Below are positions 1 through 8,346 of a DNA stretch of 64,000 nucleotides, piece by piece. The DNA is from Tistrella mobilis. GTDB taxonomy: Bacteria > Pseudomonadota > Alphaproteobacteria > Tistrellales > Tistrellaceae. Position 1 is the first letter of the stretch. Each line of letters opens with the position of its first letter. The position numbers were made by a program, and so were the translations under genes. The notes beneath the pieces are model-generated. The model saw nothing but the letters and a program-made list of their open reading frames with translations. It made no database searches and was not told where the DNA came from. The stretch lies in the NCBI RefSeq assembly GCF_041468085.1, contig NZ_CP121017.1, positions 124,001-188,000 of the forward strand. The letters run 5' to 3'.

Positions 1-536
1 CGGCCTATGAGCGGATCGCCGCCTCGGCGAAGGCCGCCGGCCGCGGCGTGGTCGCCAGCGGCAATTTCGCCATCACGGCGGCGCTCGCCACCCGCTTCTC
101 GCTGATCGCCGCCCGCTATATCCCGCATGTGGAGGTGGTGGAGATCGCAGGCCCCGCCAAGCCGGATGCGCCTTCGGGCACCGCGCGGGAACTGGCCGAG
201 CGGCTGGGGCGCGTCGCGCGGCCTGAGATGCCCCGGGGCACCGTGCCGGTGGCCCCCGACAAGGTGCTGGGGGATCCGGCGCTGCGTGGTGGCACGATCG
301 GCGGCGTGCAGGTCCATTCGCTGCGCCTGCCCAGCTATGCCGCGTCGATCGATGCCCATTTCGCCGTCGCCGGTGCGCGGCTGGTGATCTCCCACGATGC
401 CGGGAAGGATGCCAAAGCCTATGTCGACGGCACCTTGCTCGCCATCCGCAAGGTGTCGGAGGTGACCGGTCTGGTGCGCGGGCTCGACGTCCTGCTCTTC
501 GGTCCCGATGATGCGGCGGCGGGAGTGCAGGCATGA
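1..536 (+). CDS. DapB-like dihydrodipicolinate reductase homologue, C-terminal part (cut by window start)
   Basis: The reading frame is open from the first bases, so the gene begins upstream; only the C-terminal substrate and tetramerisation domain is seen. The line KPDAPSGTA (lysine codon 159-161) is the DapB hallmark KxDAPSGTA, which in true DapB binds the tetrahydrodipicolinate substrate. In DapB this hallmark is preceded by EAHH/EGHH, where the first histidine of the pair is the catalytic acid/base. Here the same place reads E-I-A-G, so both histidines are replaced (codons 147-152). The protein therefore looks like a DapB-fold paralogue rather than the standard lysine-pathway enzyme. It may have another substrate, or be an NAD(P)-binding partner of the next gene. 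Its stop overlaps the next start by 4 nt (ATGA), which indicates translational coupling. Family membership is confident; function is not. Confidence 0.75.
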   Translation, partial: AYERIAASAKAAGRGVVASGNFAITAALATRFSLIAARYIPHVEVVEIAGPAKPDAPSGTARELAERLGRVARPEMPRGTVPVAPDKVLGDPALRGGTIGGVQVHSLRLPSYAASIDAHFAVAGARLVISHDAGKDAKAYVDGTLLAIRKVSEVTGLVRGLDVLLFGPDDAAAGVQA

Positions 537-2185
537 CCGCGAAGACCGAAATCGGCGGAGCGGAACGCAGCATCACGCTCGACCGGACCATCCGGCACGG
601 CACCTTCATCCTGATCGCCTGCGCCACCCTGTGCTGCCTGGTCCTGGGGGCCGCGGTCGAGGCCGAGATCCTGTGGGCGCTGGTGGTGCTGGTTCCGCTG
701 GTGGTGCTCGGAATCGTCGATCTCGGCCAGGAGCGGCATGCGATCCGGCGCAACTATCCGGTGGTCGGGCATCTGCGCTGGGCCTTCGAGGCGCTTCGGC
801 CATATCTGCGCCAGTACATCGTGGAAGACGATCTGGAAGGTCGTCCTTATGACCGTCTGGCCCGCAGCCTGGTCTACGAGCGTGCCAAGGGGGACGAGGA
901 CGCCCAGCCACTTGGCACCCAGCTCGACGTCTACGCGCCGCGCTACGAGGCGATCGTGCATTCGATCGCTCCCCGGCCGGTGGCGACCGAGCCCTTCCGG
1001 GTGAAGGTGGGCGGGCCACAATGCACAAGGCCCTATCACGCGCAGGTGCTCAACATCTCGGCCATGAGCTTCGGCTCGCTCAGTGCACGCGCGATCGAGG
1101 CGCTGAACCTGGGGGCGGCCCGTGGCGGCTTTTATCACGACACCGGCGAGGGCGGGCTCAGCCCTTATCACCGCATGCATGGCGGCGATCTGGTCTGGGA
1201 GCTGGGATCGGGCTATTTCGGTTGCCGTGACGAGCATGGCCGCTTCGACCCCGACCTCTTTGCCGAGACCGCCCGGCTCGATCAGGTGAAGATGATCGAG
1301 ATCAAGCTGAGCCAGGGCGCCAAGCCCGGCCATGGCGGCATGTTGCCCGGCCCCAAGGTGACGGCCGAGATCGCCGCCACCCGCAAGGTGCCGCAGGGCG
1401 TCGACTGCATCTCGCCGGCCCGGCATTCCGCCTTCGACGACCCGCAAGGCATGATGCGTTTCGTGGCCCGGCTGCGGGAGCTTTCCGGCGGCAAGCCGGT
1501 CGGGATCAAGCTTTGTGTCGGCCAGCCGCACGAGATCTTCGCCATCGTCAAGGCGATGCGCAGCACGGGCATCCTGCTCGACTTCATCGTCGTCGACGGC
1601 GCCGAAGGCGGGACTGGTGCGGCGCCGCGTGAATTCTCGGACCATCTGGGCCTGCCGCTGCGCGAAGGGCTGGTGCTGGTGCGCAATGCCCTGGTGGGTG
1701 CGGCCCTGCACCCGCATGTGCGTATCGGTGCGGCCGGCAAGATGGTCAGCGCCTTCGACATCGCCGCGGCGCTCGCGATCGGTGCCGACTGGTGCAACGC
1801 CGCCCGGGCCTTCATGTTCTCGATCGGCTGCGTACAGTCGGTGAAGTGCCATACGGGGCGCTGCCCGACCGGCGTGGCGACCCAGGATCCCGATCGTCAG
1901 AAGGGGCTGGTGGTGGAAGACAAGGCCGAGCGGGTGCGCCGCTTTCAGTCGCGAACGGTGCATGCCCTGGCGGAACTGGTCGCGGCCGCCGGGCTGGACC
2001 ATCCCTCCGACCTGGAGCCGCGCCATCTGCTCCACCGGCGGTCACCCAACGAGATCGTGCCGATGGACCGGCTCTATCCCTTCCTGACCCCCGGCGCGCT
2101 GATCGATGCGCCGGATGCCACGCCCTATGCCTCGGAATGGGCGGCCGCGGATCCCGCGAGCTTCGCGCCGCGTCGCGCTGCCTGA
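533..2185 (+). CDS. Membrane-anchored FMN-binding glutamate-synthase-domain protein
   Basis: This 550-residue protein has the FMN-binding TIM barrel of the glutamate synthase large subunit, but no N-terminal glutaminase domain and no C-terminal GXGXG domain. About residues 20-65 form two hydrophobic membrane segments, and the barrel fills the rest. Visible motifs are FGSLSARAIEALNLGA, TGEGGLSPYH, KLSQGAKPGHGG, DGAEGGTGAAP, and the cysteine cluster CxxxxxCHTGRCPTGVATQ that holds an Fe-S cluster in this family. With no glutaminase half it cannot be a stand-alone GltB; it may use free ammonia or act as a flavin/Fe-S oxidoreductase at the membrane. It is coupled by a 4-nt overlap to the DapB-like gene, so the two probably work together. 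Family assignment is strong; the reaction is unknown. Confidence 0.85.
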   Translation: MTAKTEIGGAERSITLDRTIRHGTFILIACATLCCLVLGAAVEAEILWALVVLVPLVVLGIVDLGQERHAIRRNYPVVGHLRWAFEALRPYLRQYIVEDDLEGRPYDRLARSLVYERAKGDEDAQPLGTQLDVYAPRYEAIVHSIAPRPVATEPFRVKVGGPQCTRPYHAQVLNISAMSFGSLSARAIEALNLGAARGGFYHDTGEGGLSPYHRMHGGDLVWELGSGYFGCRDEHGRFDPDLFAETARLDQVKMIEIKLSQGAKPGHGGMLPGPKVTAEIAATRKVPQGVDCISPARHSAFDDPQGMMRFVARLRELSGGKPVGIKLCVGQPHEIFAIVKAMRSTGILLDFIVVDGAEGGTGAAPREFSDHLGLPLREGLVLVRNALVGAALHPHVRIGAAGKMVSAFDIAAALAIGADWCNAARAFMFSIGCVQSVKCHTGRCPTGVATQDPDRQKGLVVEDKAERVRRFQSRTVHALAELVAAAGLDHPSDLEPRHLLHRRSPNEIVPMDRLYPFLTPGALIDAPDATPYASEWAAADPASFAPRRAA

Positions 2186-2189
2186 CGGA

Positions 2190-3020
2190 TCAGCGGGCGG
2201 CGAGCCTGTCCAGGATCGCCGCAACCAGCACCGCCGGGGCGTCGGTCTGCACCAGATGACCGGCACCGGCGATGCCTGTGAAACGGCAGCCGATGGCGCG
2301 GGCGAGGTCGTGTCCCTGTCCCGCCGGCAGCCAGCGATCCTCCAGCCCCCACAACACCTCGGCCGGGCAGCGCAGACGGCCCAGATGCGGCACCGTTTCG
2401 TCGGTGGCGGCCGGATCCATCCATGCGATCTGGGCGTAGAAAGCCTGTCGGCCATGGGCATCTCCCCAGGCATCCAGGATATCGGTGAGGATGTCGTCCG
2501 GGATCGGCCTGTGGGCGGCTTCGGCCACATAGGCCGCAACCAGCGCCCGATGCAGATGGTCGGGCAGGCCGGCGAAGGCCGCAGCGTGGTCGCGTACATG
2601 GGCGACGAAGGGGGAGCCCCAGGGCCGGAGCATCACCGCATCCGCCAGGATCAACCCCGACATCTCCGTCCCGCGGAGCAGATGGGCGCGGAGTGCCGTC
2701 GCCCCGCCGAAATCATGGGCGACAACCAATGGCGGTCCGGCGAGATCCAGATGCGCCATCCAGTCGGCCAGGATCCCGTCCTGGACATGGAGTGACACAT
2801 CGGATCCCGGCGGTACCCGCGACTGACCATAGCCGGCCAGATCGAGCAGATGCACCCGGGCCCGCGATACGAGCGCCGCGGCGACCGGTGCCCAGACCGC
2901 GGCGTTGAACGGGGTGCCATGGATCAGCACGAGATCCGGTCCTGTCTCTCCGAAACGGTCCCAGGCGATGGTGCCGGCGGGATGGTCGAAGCGACGGCAG
3001 AGCGGCAGGTTGTGACGCAT
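2190..3020 (-). CDS. Alpha/beta hydrolase with an aspartate nucleophile (epoxide hydrolase / haloalkane dehalogenase type)
   Basis: This 276-residue protein has the alpha/beta-hydrolase layout: the oxyanion motif HGTPF near residue 34, a nucleophile elbow reading VAHDFGGA with Asp103 in the nucleophile place, and a late GAGHLVQTDAP segment carrying the catalytic histidine. An Asp at the elbow instead of Ser is typical of epoxide hydrolases, haloalkane dehalogenases and fluoroacetate dehalogenases, and HGxP fits the same group. No signal peptide is seen, so it is probably cytoplasmic. It runs convergent with the glutamate-synthase-like gene, with a 4-nt gap between their stop codons. The substrate cannot be read from the sequence. 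Confidence 0.8.
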   Translation of the reverse strand: MRHNLPLCRRFDHPAGTIAWDRFGETGPDLVLIHGTPFNAAVWAPVAAALVSRARVHLLDLAGYGQSRVPPGSDVSLHVQDGILADWMAHLDLAGPPLVVAHDFGGATALRAHLLRGTEMSGLILADAVMLRPWGSPFVAHVRDHAAAFAGLPDHLHRALVAAYVAEAAHRPIPDDILTDILDAWGDAHGRQAFYAQIAWMDPAATDETVPHLGRLRCPAEVLWGLEDRWLPAGQGHDLARAIGCRFTGIAGAGHLVQTDAPAVLVAAILDRLAAR

Positions 3021-3120
3021 GATCGGCCTCCGGTCGACGTTGGAGATGTCTCAGCCAACCACGGTGCCTGCCGGTGCGGCCAATTCAATGGCCTGATCCG
3101 ATCATGACCGATGCTGATCT

Positions 3121-3558
3121 TCAGCCGCTGCAGAAGCCGAGCATCGTGGCCAGCCAGCATTCCACCCGGCGGCGGTTGGTGCCCATGTCCCAGCGGCCGA
3201 TGCGGGAGCGTGACAGGATCACCGGCGCGGCTGCGATACGGCCGTCCGGCATCGGTACCGGCATGGCCCAGAGGGAGACGTCGTCGGTGAAGCGGCAGAC
3301 CCGGGTGCGCTGGATGGCGTCGATCCGGTAGAGCGTGGTATCGGCCGCCAGGATCCGGCTGCGCGGCTGGGCCCGCACGCAACGGGCCATGGCGGCGAGC
3401 AGACGGTCGGGGCCGGCCTGCAGCGGGCCGGTCGGGATATGCGGCCGCACGCGAAGCGCGCCTTCAGGAGCGGCCAGACACCAGCCCGGCTTCTGGTCGC
3501 CGCTGAACGCCGGAAGGTCGAACAGCTCGGGGGGAAGTGCGCTATCGTCCAGAGGCAT
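3121..3558 (-). CDS. DUF1499 family protein
   Basis: This 145-residue protein fits the DUF1499 family. It has the early KPGWCLAAPEG segment, then LAADTTLYRIDAIQRTRVCRFTDDVSL, which matches the family's pattern of a basic strand followed by a R-x-R-F-x-D-D turn. The end, SRSRIGRWDMGTNRRRVECWL, gives the typical S-R-S-x-x-G-x-x-D-x-G-x-N motif. Members are small proteins of unknown role, some membrane-associated; this one has no clear signal peptide. It ends about 100 nt upstream of the hydrolase start and may share its transcript. No function can be claimed. Confidence 0.75.
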   Translation of the reverse strand: MPLDDSALPPELFDLPAFSGDQKPGWCLAAPEGALRVRPHIPTGPLQAGPDRLLAAMARCVRAQPRSRILAADTTLYRIDAIQRTRVCRFTDDVSLWAMPVPMPDGRIAAAPVILSRSRIGRWDMGTNRRRVECWLATMLGFCSG

Positions 3559-3594
3559 CGAAGGAAGGCTCCTCGGGCGGCCTGCCCGGCGATG

Positions 3595-4527
3595 TCAGGA
3601 GAAGGGCATCTCCTGGCGCCGCTGGCGCAGCCAGTCGACGTAATGATCGATGAAGGCACGGACCTTTGCCGACAGATGCCGGTTATGTGGATATACCGCG
3701 TAGATATCGACGGGGGGCGGTGCGAATTCCGTGAGCACTGCCTCAAGGCGTCCGGCCGCGACGTCTGAACCGATGATGAAGGCGGGCAGTCTGGCGACGC
3801 CGGCGCCGGCAAGGGCGGCATCGCACAGGATCTGGCCGTTATTGGCGTTGAGGGAGCCCGAGACCCGGACGGCGATGCTTTCACCACCATCGATGGTCCG
3901 GAAGCGCCATTCGTTGCGGGTGGAGAGATAGGCATATTCAAGGCAGTTATGCCGGGAGAGGTCGCGTGGATGGCGGGGCCGACCATGAGTTTCCCAATAG
4001 GCCGGGGTGGCGACGATCATCGTCCGGCTCTCGGCCAGCTTGCGGGCGATCAGGCTGCTGTCGGCCAGATTGCCGATGCGGACCACCAGGTCGTAGCCTT
4101 CCTCGACCACGTCGACGAAACGGTCGTCGAGTGCGACCTCGACCCGGACATGGGGGTGGGCCTTCATGAAGCCGGGCAGGCAGGGGGCCAGATGCAGCAG
4201 GCCGAAGGACATCGGCGCGTTGATGCGCAGCGTGCCGCGCGGCTCGTCCTGCAGGCGGCCGACCTCCAGATCCGCCTCCTCCGCCTCGCGCAGGATGCGG
4301 GCGCAATGGCGGTAATAAACCTCGCCCATCTCGGTGAGGCTGAGCCGGCGGGTGGTGCGGTTCAGCAGCCGGGCACCGAGCCTGTCCTCCAGCCGGCCGA
4401 TATGTTTGGACACGGCGGATTTGGACAGGCCCAGCGCCCGGGCGGCGGACGAGAAGCTCTGCGCCTCCACCACCCGCGCGAAGACCGCCATGCTGGTCAG
4501 ATGGTCCATGCCGCCCTCATCGCGCAT
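3595..4527 (-). CDS. LysR family transcriptional regulator
   Basis: This 310-residue LysR-type regulator has an N-terminal winged helix (MAVFARVVEAQSFSSAARAL, then LSKSAVSKHIGRLEDRLGARLLNRTTRR) and a C-terminal periplasmic-binding-protein-like effector domain from about residue 95. The start at 4527 has a good ribosome site (AAGGA, four to five bases ahead). An internal ATG at 4509 (MDHLTSM) is the usual start in homologues and also has a GAGG site, so either is possible. It is divergent from wrbA across a 128-nt gap, the classical layout for a LysR protein controlling its neighbour, so wrbA is its most likely target. The effector is unknown. Confidence 0.9.
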   Translation of the reverse strand: MRDEGGMDHLTSMAVFARVVEAQSFSSAARALGLSKSAVSKHIGRLEDRLGARLLNRTTRRLSLTEMGEVYYRHCARILREAEEADLEVGRLQDEPRGTLRINAPMSFGLLHLAPCLPGFMKAHPHVRVEVALDDRFVDVVEEGYDLVVRIGNLADSSLIARKLAESRTMIVATPAYWETHGRPRHPRDLSRHNCLEYAYLSTRNEWRFRTIDGGESIAVRVSGSLNANNGQILCDAALAGAGVARLPAFIIGSDVAAGRLEAVLTEFAPPPVDIYAVYPHNRHLSAKVRAFIDHYVDWLRQRRQEMPFS

Positions 4528-4655
4528 TGTTTCCTTAAGGCTGACAATTCATTTCCATTGTTGCCGGTGGCGCGCAAAACCGCCAGTGCTACATTTAAAG
4601 CGACGACAGGGGCGGCCTCTCCGACCGGCTGCGCCCATACCCTCATCAACCGGGA

Positions 4656-5270
4656 ATGACGGCGATGACCAAGGTTCTGGTTCTCTACTACAGCACGTAT
4701 GGCCACATCGAGACCATGGCCGGCGCCGTGGCCGCCGGTGCCGCCGAGGTAGACGGCGTCGAGGTGACCGTGAAGCGGGTGCCCGAGCTGATGCCGCGCG
4801 ACGTGGCCGAAAAGGCCGGCGCCAAGCTGGATCAGGCGGCCGAGGTGGCCTCGCCTGCCGAGCTGGCCGATTATGACGCGATCATCTTCGGCGCACCGAC
4901 CCGTTTCGGCAATGTCGCCTCGCAGATGCGCAACTTCCTCGACCAGACCGGCGGCCTCTGGGCCCAGGGCAAGCTGCTCGGCAAGGTCGGCAGCGTGTTC
5001 GTGTCGACCGGCACCGGCGGTGGCAACGAGTCGACCGCGCTGACGCTCTGGCCGACGCTGGCGCATCACGGCATGGTCATCGTCGGCCTGCCCTATGCGG
5101 TGGCGCCTGAACTGGCCGACATCTCGGAAGTGATGGGTGGCAGCCCCTATGGCGCCGGCACCATCGCCGGCCCCGACGGCAGCCGGATGCCGAGCGAGAA
5201 GGAACTCTCCACCGCCCGCGCCCAGGGGCGTCACGTCGCCGGCATCGCGAAGAAGCTGGCTGCCGGCTGA
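4656..5270 (+). CDS. wrbA: NAD(P)H:quinone oxidoreductase, type IV (WrbA)
   Basis: WrbA is a flavodoxin-fold FMN enzyme that reduces quinones by two electrons and so avoids semiquinone radicals. The protein begins [17 protein letters not shown], the phosphate loop for FMN. It continues with the family segments [25 protein letters not shown] and [21 protein letters not shown], then GLPYA. The length of 204 (or 201 from the ATG at 4665) is close to the 198 of E. coli WrbA. The second ATG has better spacing to the GGGA ahead of it. The divergent LysR gene probably regulates it, and the following GST-type hydroquinone reductase gives a second quinone-related enzyme. Confidence 0.93.
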   Translation: MTAMTKVLVLYYSTYGHIETMAGAVAAGAAEVDGVEVTVKRVPELMPRDVAEKAGAKLDQAAEVASPAELADYDAIIFGAPTRFGNVASQMRNFLDQTGGLWAQGKLLGKVGSVFVSTGTGGGNESTALTLWPTLAHHGMVIVGLPYAVAPELADISEVMGGSPYGAGTIAGPDGSRMPSEKELSTARAQGRHVAGIAKKLAAG

Positions 5271-5355
5271 TGCCCGCCTGACTCCTGTACCGCCGCCTGT
5301 GCCGTTCTGCAGGCGGCGGTTTCCGTCACCTTCAGCCATCCCGGGGAGACCGCTC

Positions 5356-6372
5356 ATGGGCGTGATGATCGACGGCGTCTGGCACGACCGCTGGTACGAC
5401 ACCGCAAAAACCGGCGGCCGCTTCGAACGCGAAGCCAGCCGTTTCCGCGACCGGCTGGCGACCGAACCCGGTGGTGAGGGGCTGCCGGCTGAACCCGGGC
5501 GCTACCATCTTTATGTCTCGCTCGCCTGCCCCTGGGCGCATCGCACGCTGATCTGGCGGCGGCTGAAGCGGCTGGAACAGGCGATTTCGGTGAGCGTGGT
5601 CGATCCGCGCATGGGCAGTGCCGGCTGGACCTTCGGCGCACCCGCCGAGGCGGGGGAGGGGGCTGCCCCCTTCGCTGGTGCCACCGGTGACGGGTTGTTC
5701 GGCAACCGGGCCCTGTACGATGTCTATGCCCGTGCCAACCCCCGATACAGCGGCCGGGTGACCGTGCCAGTGCTCTGGGACAAGGCCCGTGGCACCATCG
5801 TCAATAATGAGAGCGCCGAGATCGTGCGCATGTTCGACCGCGCCTTCGACCATCTGGCGCCTGAGCATGGCAATCCCGATCTGATCCTGTGCCCCGACGC
5901 ATTGCGCGATGAGATCGACGCGGTCAACGCCGACGTCTACGACAGCATCAACAACGGCGTCTACAAAGCGGGCTTCGCCACCACCCAGGACGCCTACGAG
6001 GCGGCCGTCGTGCCGCTGTTCGATGCTCTCGACCGCATGGAAGCCCGGCTCGCGGACGGGCAGGGCTGGCTGGTCGGCGGCCGGATGACCGAGGCGGATC
6101 TGCGCCTGTTCACCACGCTGGTGCGCTTCGACCCGGTCTATCACGGGCATTTCAAGTGCAACCTGCGCCGCATCGCCGATTATCCGATGCTGACCGCACT
6201 CACCGCCCGGCTGCTGGCGGTGCCGGCGATCCGCGAAACGGTCGACGACGCCCATATCCGCTGGCACTACTACTGGAGCCATACGACCATCAATCCGACC
6301 CGGGTGGTGCCGCTCGGCCCGGCGGAGCCGCCGCGCCTCGATCCGTCCTGGCCGGCGCCTGCGCTCGACTGA
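5356..6372 (+). CDS. yqjG: Glutathione S-transferase family protein, glutathionyl-hydroquinone reductase type (YqjG-like)
   Basis: Xi-class glutathione transferases reduce glutathionyl-hydroquinones using a catalytic cysteine. This 338-residue protein carries the defining CPWAHRT motif (Cys58) at the end of the first strand, then SVVDPRM, then RVTVPVLWDK and NNESAEIVRMF of the thioredoxin-fold half. An all-helical C-terminal domain follows (WLVGGRMTEADLRLFTTLVRFDPVYHGHFKCN), where the tyrosine and HFKCN are family signatures. The start at 5356 follows a GGGGAGA ribosome site; the frame is open further upstream, but that part overlaps wrbA. Its neighbour wrbA also handles quinones. Confidence 0.9.
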   Translation: MGVMIDGVWHDRWYDTAKTGGRFEREASRFRDRLATEPGGEGLPAEPGRYHLYVSLACPWAHRTLIWRRLKRLEQAISVSVVDPRMGSAGWTFGAPAEAGEGAAPFAGATGDGLFGNRALYDVYARANPRYSGRVTVPVLWDKARGTIVNNESAEIVRMFDRAFDHLAPEHGNPDLILCPDALRDEIDAVNADVYDSINNGVYKAGFATTQDAYEAAVVPLFDALDRMEARLADGQGWLVGGRMTEADLRLFTTLVRFDPVYHGHFKCNLRRIADYPMLTALTARLLAVPAIRETVDDAHIRWHYYWSHTTINPTRVVPLGPAEPPRLDPSWPAPALD

Positions 6373-6598
6373 GAGCCATTCCCGGCATCACGCTTTCGTT
6401 GCATCGCACAACCGGTGCGCCCATCCGGTATACCAACATGAAGCGCCAGCGTGTGTTGCAGCGGCGTTGACGCTCCCCGGAAAGCTGGCATAGGCTTTCG
6501 GAAATCCGCGGGCAGGAGGAGGGCCGAGGAGCCCGGTATCTTGGGGGAGATGCCGCCGACGCCCTGGTCCCGCGGGACGATTTCCGGAGGGAGACTTC

Positions 6599-8194
6599 AT
6601 GAATAAGGCTCTGATGGGCGCGGTTGCCGCCGCGGCCCTGCTCGGCGCGGTCGGCGCTGCCGAAGCCAAGACGATGGTTTACTGCTCGGAGGGCAGCCCC
6701 GAGGGGTTCAACCCGCAGCTGTTTACGACCGGCACGACCTTCGATGCCAGCTCGCGCAATGTCTACAACCGGCTGGTCGAGTTCGAGCGCGGCACCACGA
6801 CCGTGCAGCCCGGCCTGGCCGAGCGCTACGAGGTGTCGGATGACGGCCTGACCTACACCTTCCATCTGCGCAAGGGCGTGAAGTTCCAGACCACCAAGGG
6901 CTTCACACCCAGCCGTGACTTCAATGCCGATGACGTCGTGTTCAGCTTCATGCGCCAGCTGGACCCGAACCATCCGTACAACAAGGTCTCGGGCGGCACC
7001 TACGAGTACTTCCAGGGCATGAGCATGCCCTCGCTGCTGAAGACGGTGGAGAAGGTGGACGATCATACCGTCCGCTTCGTCCTCAACCGTCCCGAAGCGC
7101 CCTTCATCGCCAATATCGCGATGGATTTCGCCTCCATCCTGTCGGCCGAATATGCCGATCAGATGATGAAGGCCGGCACGCCCGAGAAGGTCGATCTGGA
7201 GCCGGTCGGCACCGGTCCGTATCAGCTGGTGAACTACCAGAAGGACGCGGTGATCCGCTACAAGGCGCATCCCGACTACTGGCGTGGCAAGAGCAGTCTT
7301 GACACGCTGGTGTTCTCGATCACGCCGGATGCTTCGGTCCGCTACGCCAAGATCCAGGCGGGCGAATGCCATGTGATGCCTTATCCGAACCCGGCCGACC
7401 TCGCCAAGATGAAGGAAGACCCCAAGGTCAACCTGATGTCGCAGGAAGGCCTGAACATCGGCTATCTGGCCTTCAACGTCCGCAAGAAGCCCTTCGACGA
7501 CGTCAAGGTGCGCCAGGCGCTGAACCTTGCGGTCAACAAGGCGGCGATCATCGACGCGATCTATCAGGGCGCCGGAAAGGCGGCCAAGAACCCGATCCCG
7601 CCGACCATCTGGTCGTATAACGACAAGGTCGAGGACTATGCCTACGACCCCGAGAAGGCCAAGGCCCTGCTGAAGGAGGCCGGTTTCGAAAACGGCTTCG
7701 AGACCGATATCTGGGCGATGCCCGTGCAGCGGCCCTACAACCCCAATGCCCGCCGCATGGCGGAGATGATCCAGGCCGACTGGGCGGCGGTGGGGGTGAA
7801 GGCCCAGATCGTGTCCTATGAATGGGGCGAATATCTGAAGCGCGCGCAGGCCGGCGAGCATCAGACCCTGCTGCTGGGCTGGACGGGCGACAACGGCGAT
7901 CCCGACAACTTCCTGGCGGTGCTGCTGGGCTGCGATGCGGCCAATGGCGGCTCGAACTATGCCGGCTGGTGCTACAAGCCCTTCGACGATCTGGTCATGA
8001 AGGCCAAGACGGTCTCGGGTCAGGCGGAACGGACCAAGCTCTATGAAGAGGCCCAGGTGATCTTCAAGGAGCAGGCCCCCTGGGTGACCATCGCCCATTC
8101 GGTGGTCTATCAGCCGATCCGTCCCGAGGTCACCGACTGGAAGATCGACCCGCTTGGCGGTCACTACTTCTACGGCCCGGGCCTCAAGGACTGA
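6599..8194 (+). CDS. dppA: Dipeptide ABC transporter substrate-binding protein DppA
   Basis: This periplasmic family-5 peptide-binding protein is 531 residues long. It starts with a signal peptide (MNKALMGAVAAAALLGAVGAAEA) that is probably cut after AEA. The mature part is very close to E. coli DppA as I recall it: MVYCSEGSPEGFNPQLFTTG, NADDVVFSFMRQ, RPEAPFIANIAMDFASILS, SITPDASVRYAKIQAGEC, WAMPVQRPYNPNARRMAEM and WTGDNGDPDNFLAVLLGCD. That likeness supports dipeptide specificity, possibly with heme or 5-aminolevulinate as extra ligands as in E. coli. A strong GGAGGGAG ribosome site precedes the ATG. It heads the dppABCDF operon and is followed by a large intergenic stem-loop. Confidence 0.96.
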   Translation: MNKALMGAVAAAALLGAVGAAEAKTMVYCSEGSPEGFNPQLFTTGTTFDASSRNVYNRLVEFERGTTTVQPGLAERYEVSDDGLTYTFHLRKGVKFQTTKGFTPSRDFNADDVVFSFMRQLDPNHPYNKVSGGTYEYFQGMSMPSLLKTVEKVDDHTVRFVLNRPEAPFIANIAMDFASILSAEYADQMMKAGTPEKVDLEPVGTGPYQLVNYQKDAVIRYKAHPDYWRGKSSLDTLVFSITPDASVRYAKIQAGECHVMPYPNPADLAKMKEDPKVNLMSQEGLNIGYLAFNVRKKPFDDVKVRQALNLAVNKAAIIDAIYQGAGKAAKNPIPPTIWSYNDKVEDYAYDPEKAKALLKEAGFENGFETDIWAMPVQRPYNPNARRMAEMIQADWAAVGVKAQIVSYEWGEYLKRAQAGEHQTLLLGWTGDNGDPDNFLAVLLGCDAANGGSNYAGWCYKPFDDLVMKAKTVSGQAERTKLYEEAQVIFKEQAPWVTIAHSVVYQPIRPEVTDWKIDPLGGHYFYGPGLKD

Positions 8195-8219
8195 GGCGCG
8201 CGCTGGCGCCATCTGCGGC

Positions 8220-8262
8220 GGCCGGCCGGAGGTGCGGGGGCTCCCCACACCGCCGGCCGGCC
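8220..8262 (+). other. Large intercistronic stem-loop between dppA and dppB
   Basis: Two 10-nt arms, GGCCGGCCGG at 8220-8229 and CCGGCCGGCC at 8253-8262, are perfectly complementary. Inside them, GGTG (8231-8234) pairs with CACC (8248-8251), and GGGG (8236-8239) pairs with CCCC (8243-8246), leaving a 3-nt loop. That gives 18 base pairs with only single-base interruptions and no following T-run. It starts 25 nt after the dppA stop. Such structures after a binding-protein gene usually stop 3'-5' decay and raise binding-protein output over the membrane subunits; that role is inferred here. Confidence 0.75.
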
Positions 8263-8346
8263 TCGGTGCATCCCAACTCCCCCGTCCATGTGCCATCCCG
8301 TGTCCGCGGATGATGCCGGCCGCGCCGCAGCTGCGGTCGCCGTCAG

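Noticed and set aside
5137-5355. An upstream extension of the GST-family gene over the end of wrbA
   Set aside because: The extension overlaps wrbA, lacks family similarity, and a good ribosome site stands before the ATG at 5356.
8220-8262. Reading the dppA-dppB stem-loop as the end of the operon
   Set aside because: There is no T-run, and dppB-dppF follow directly in the canonical order.
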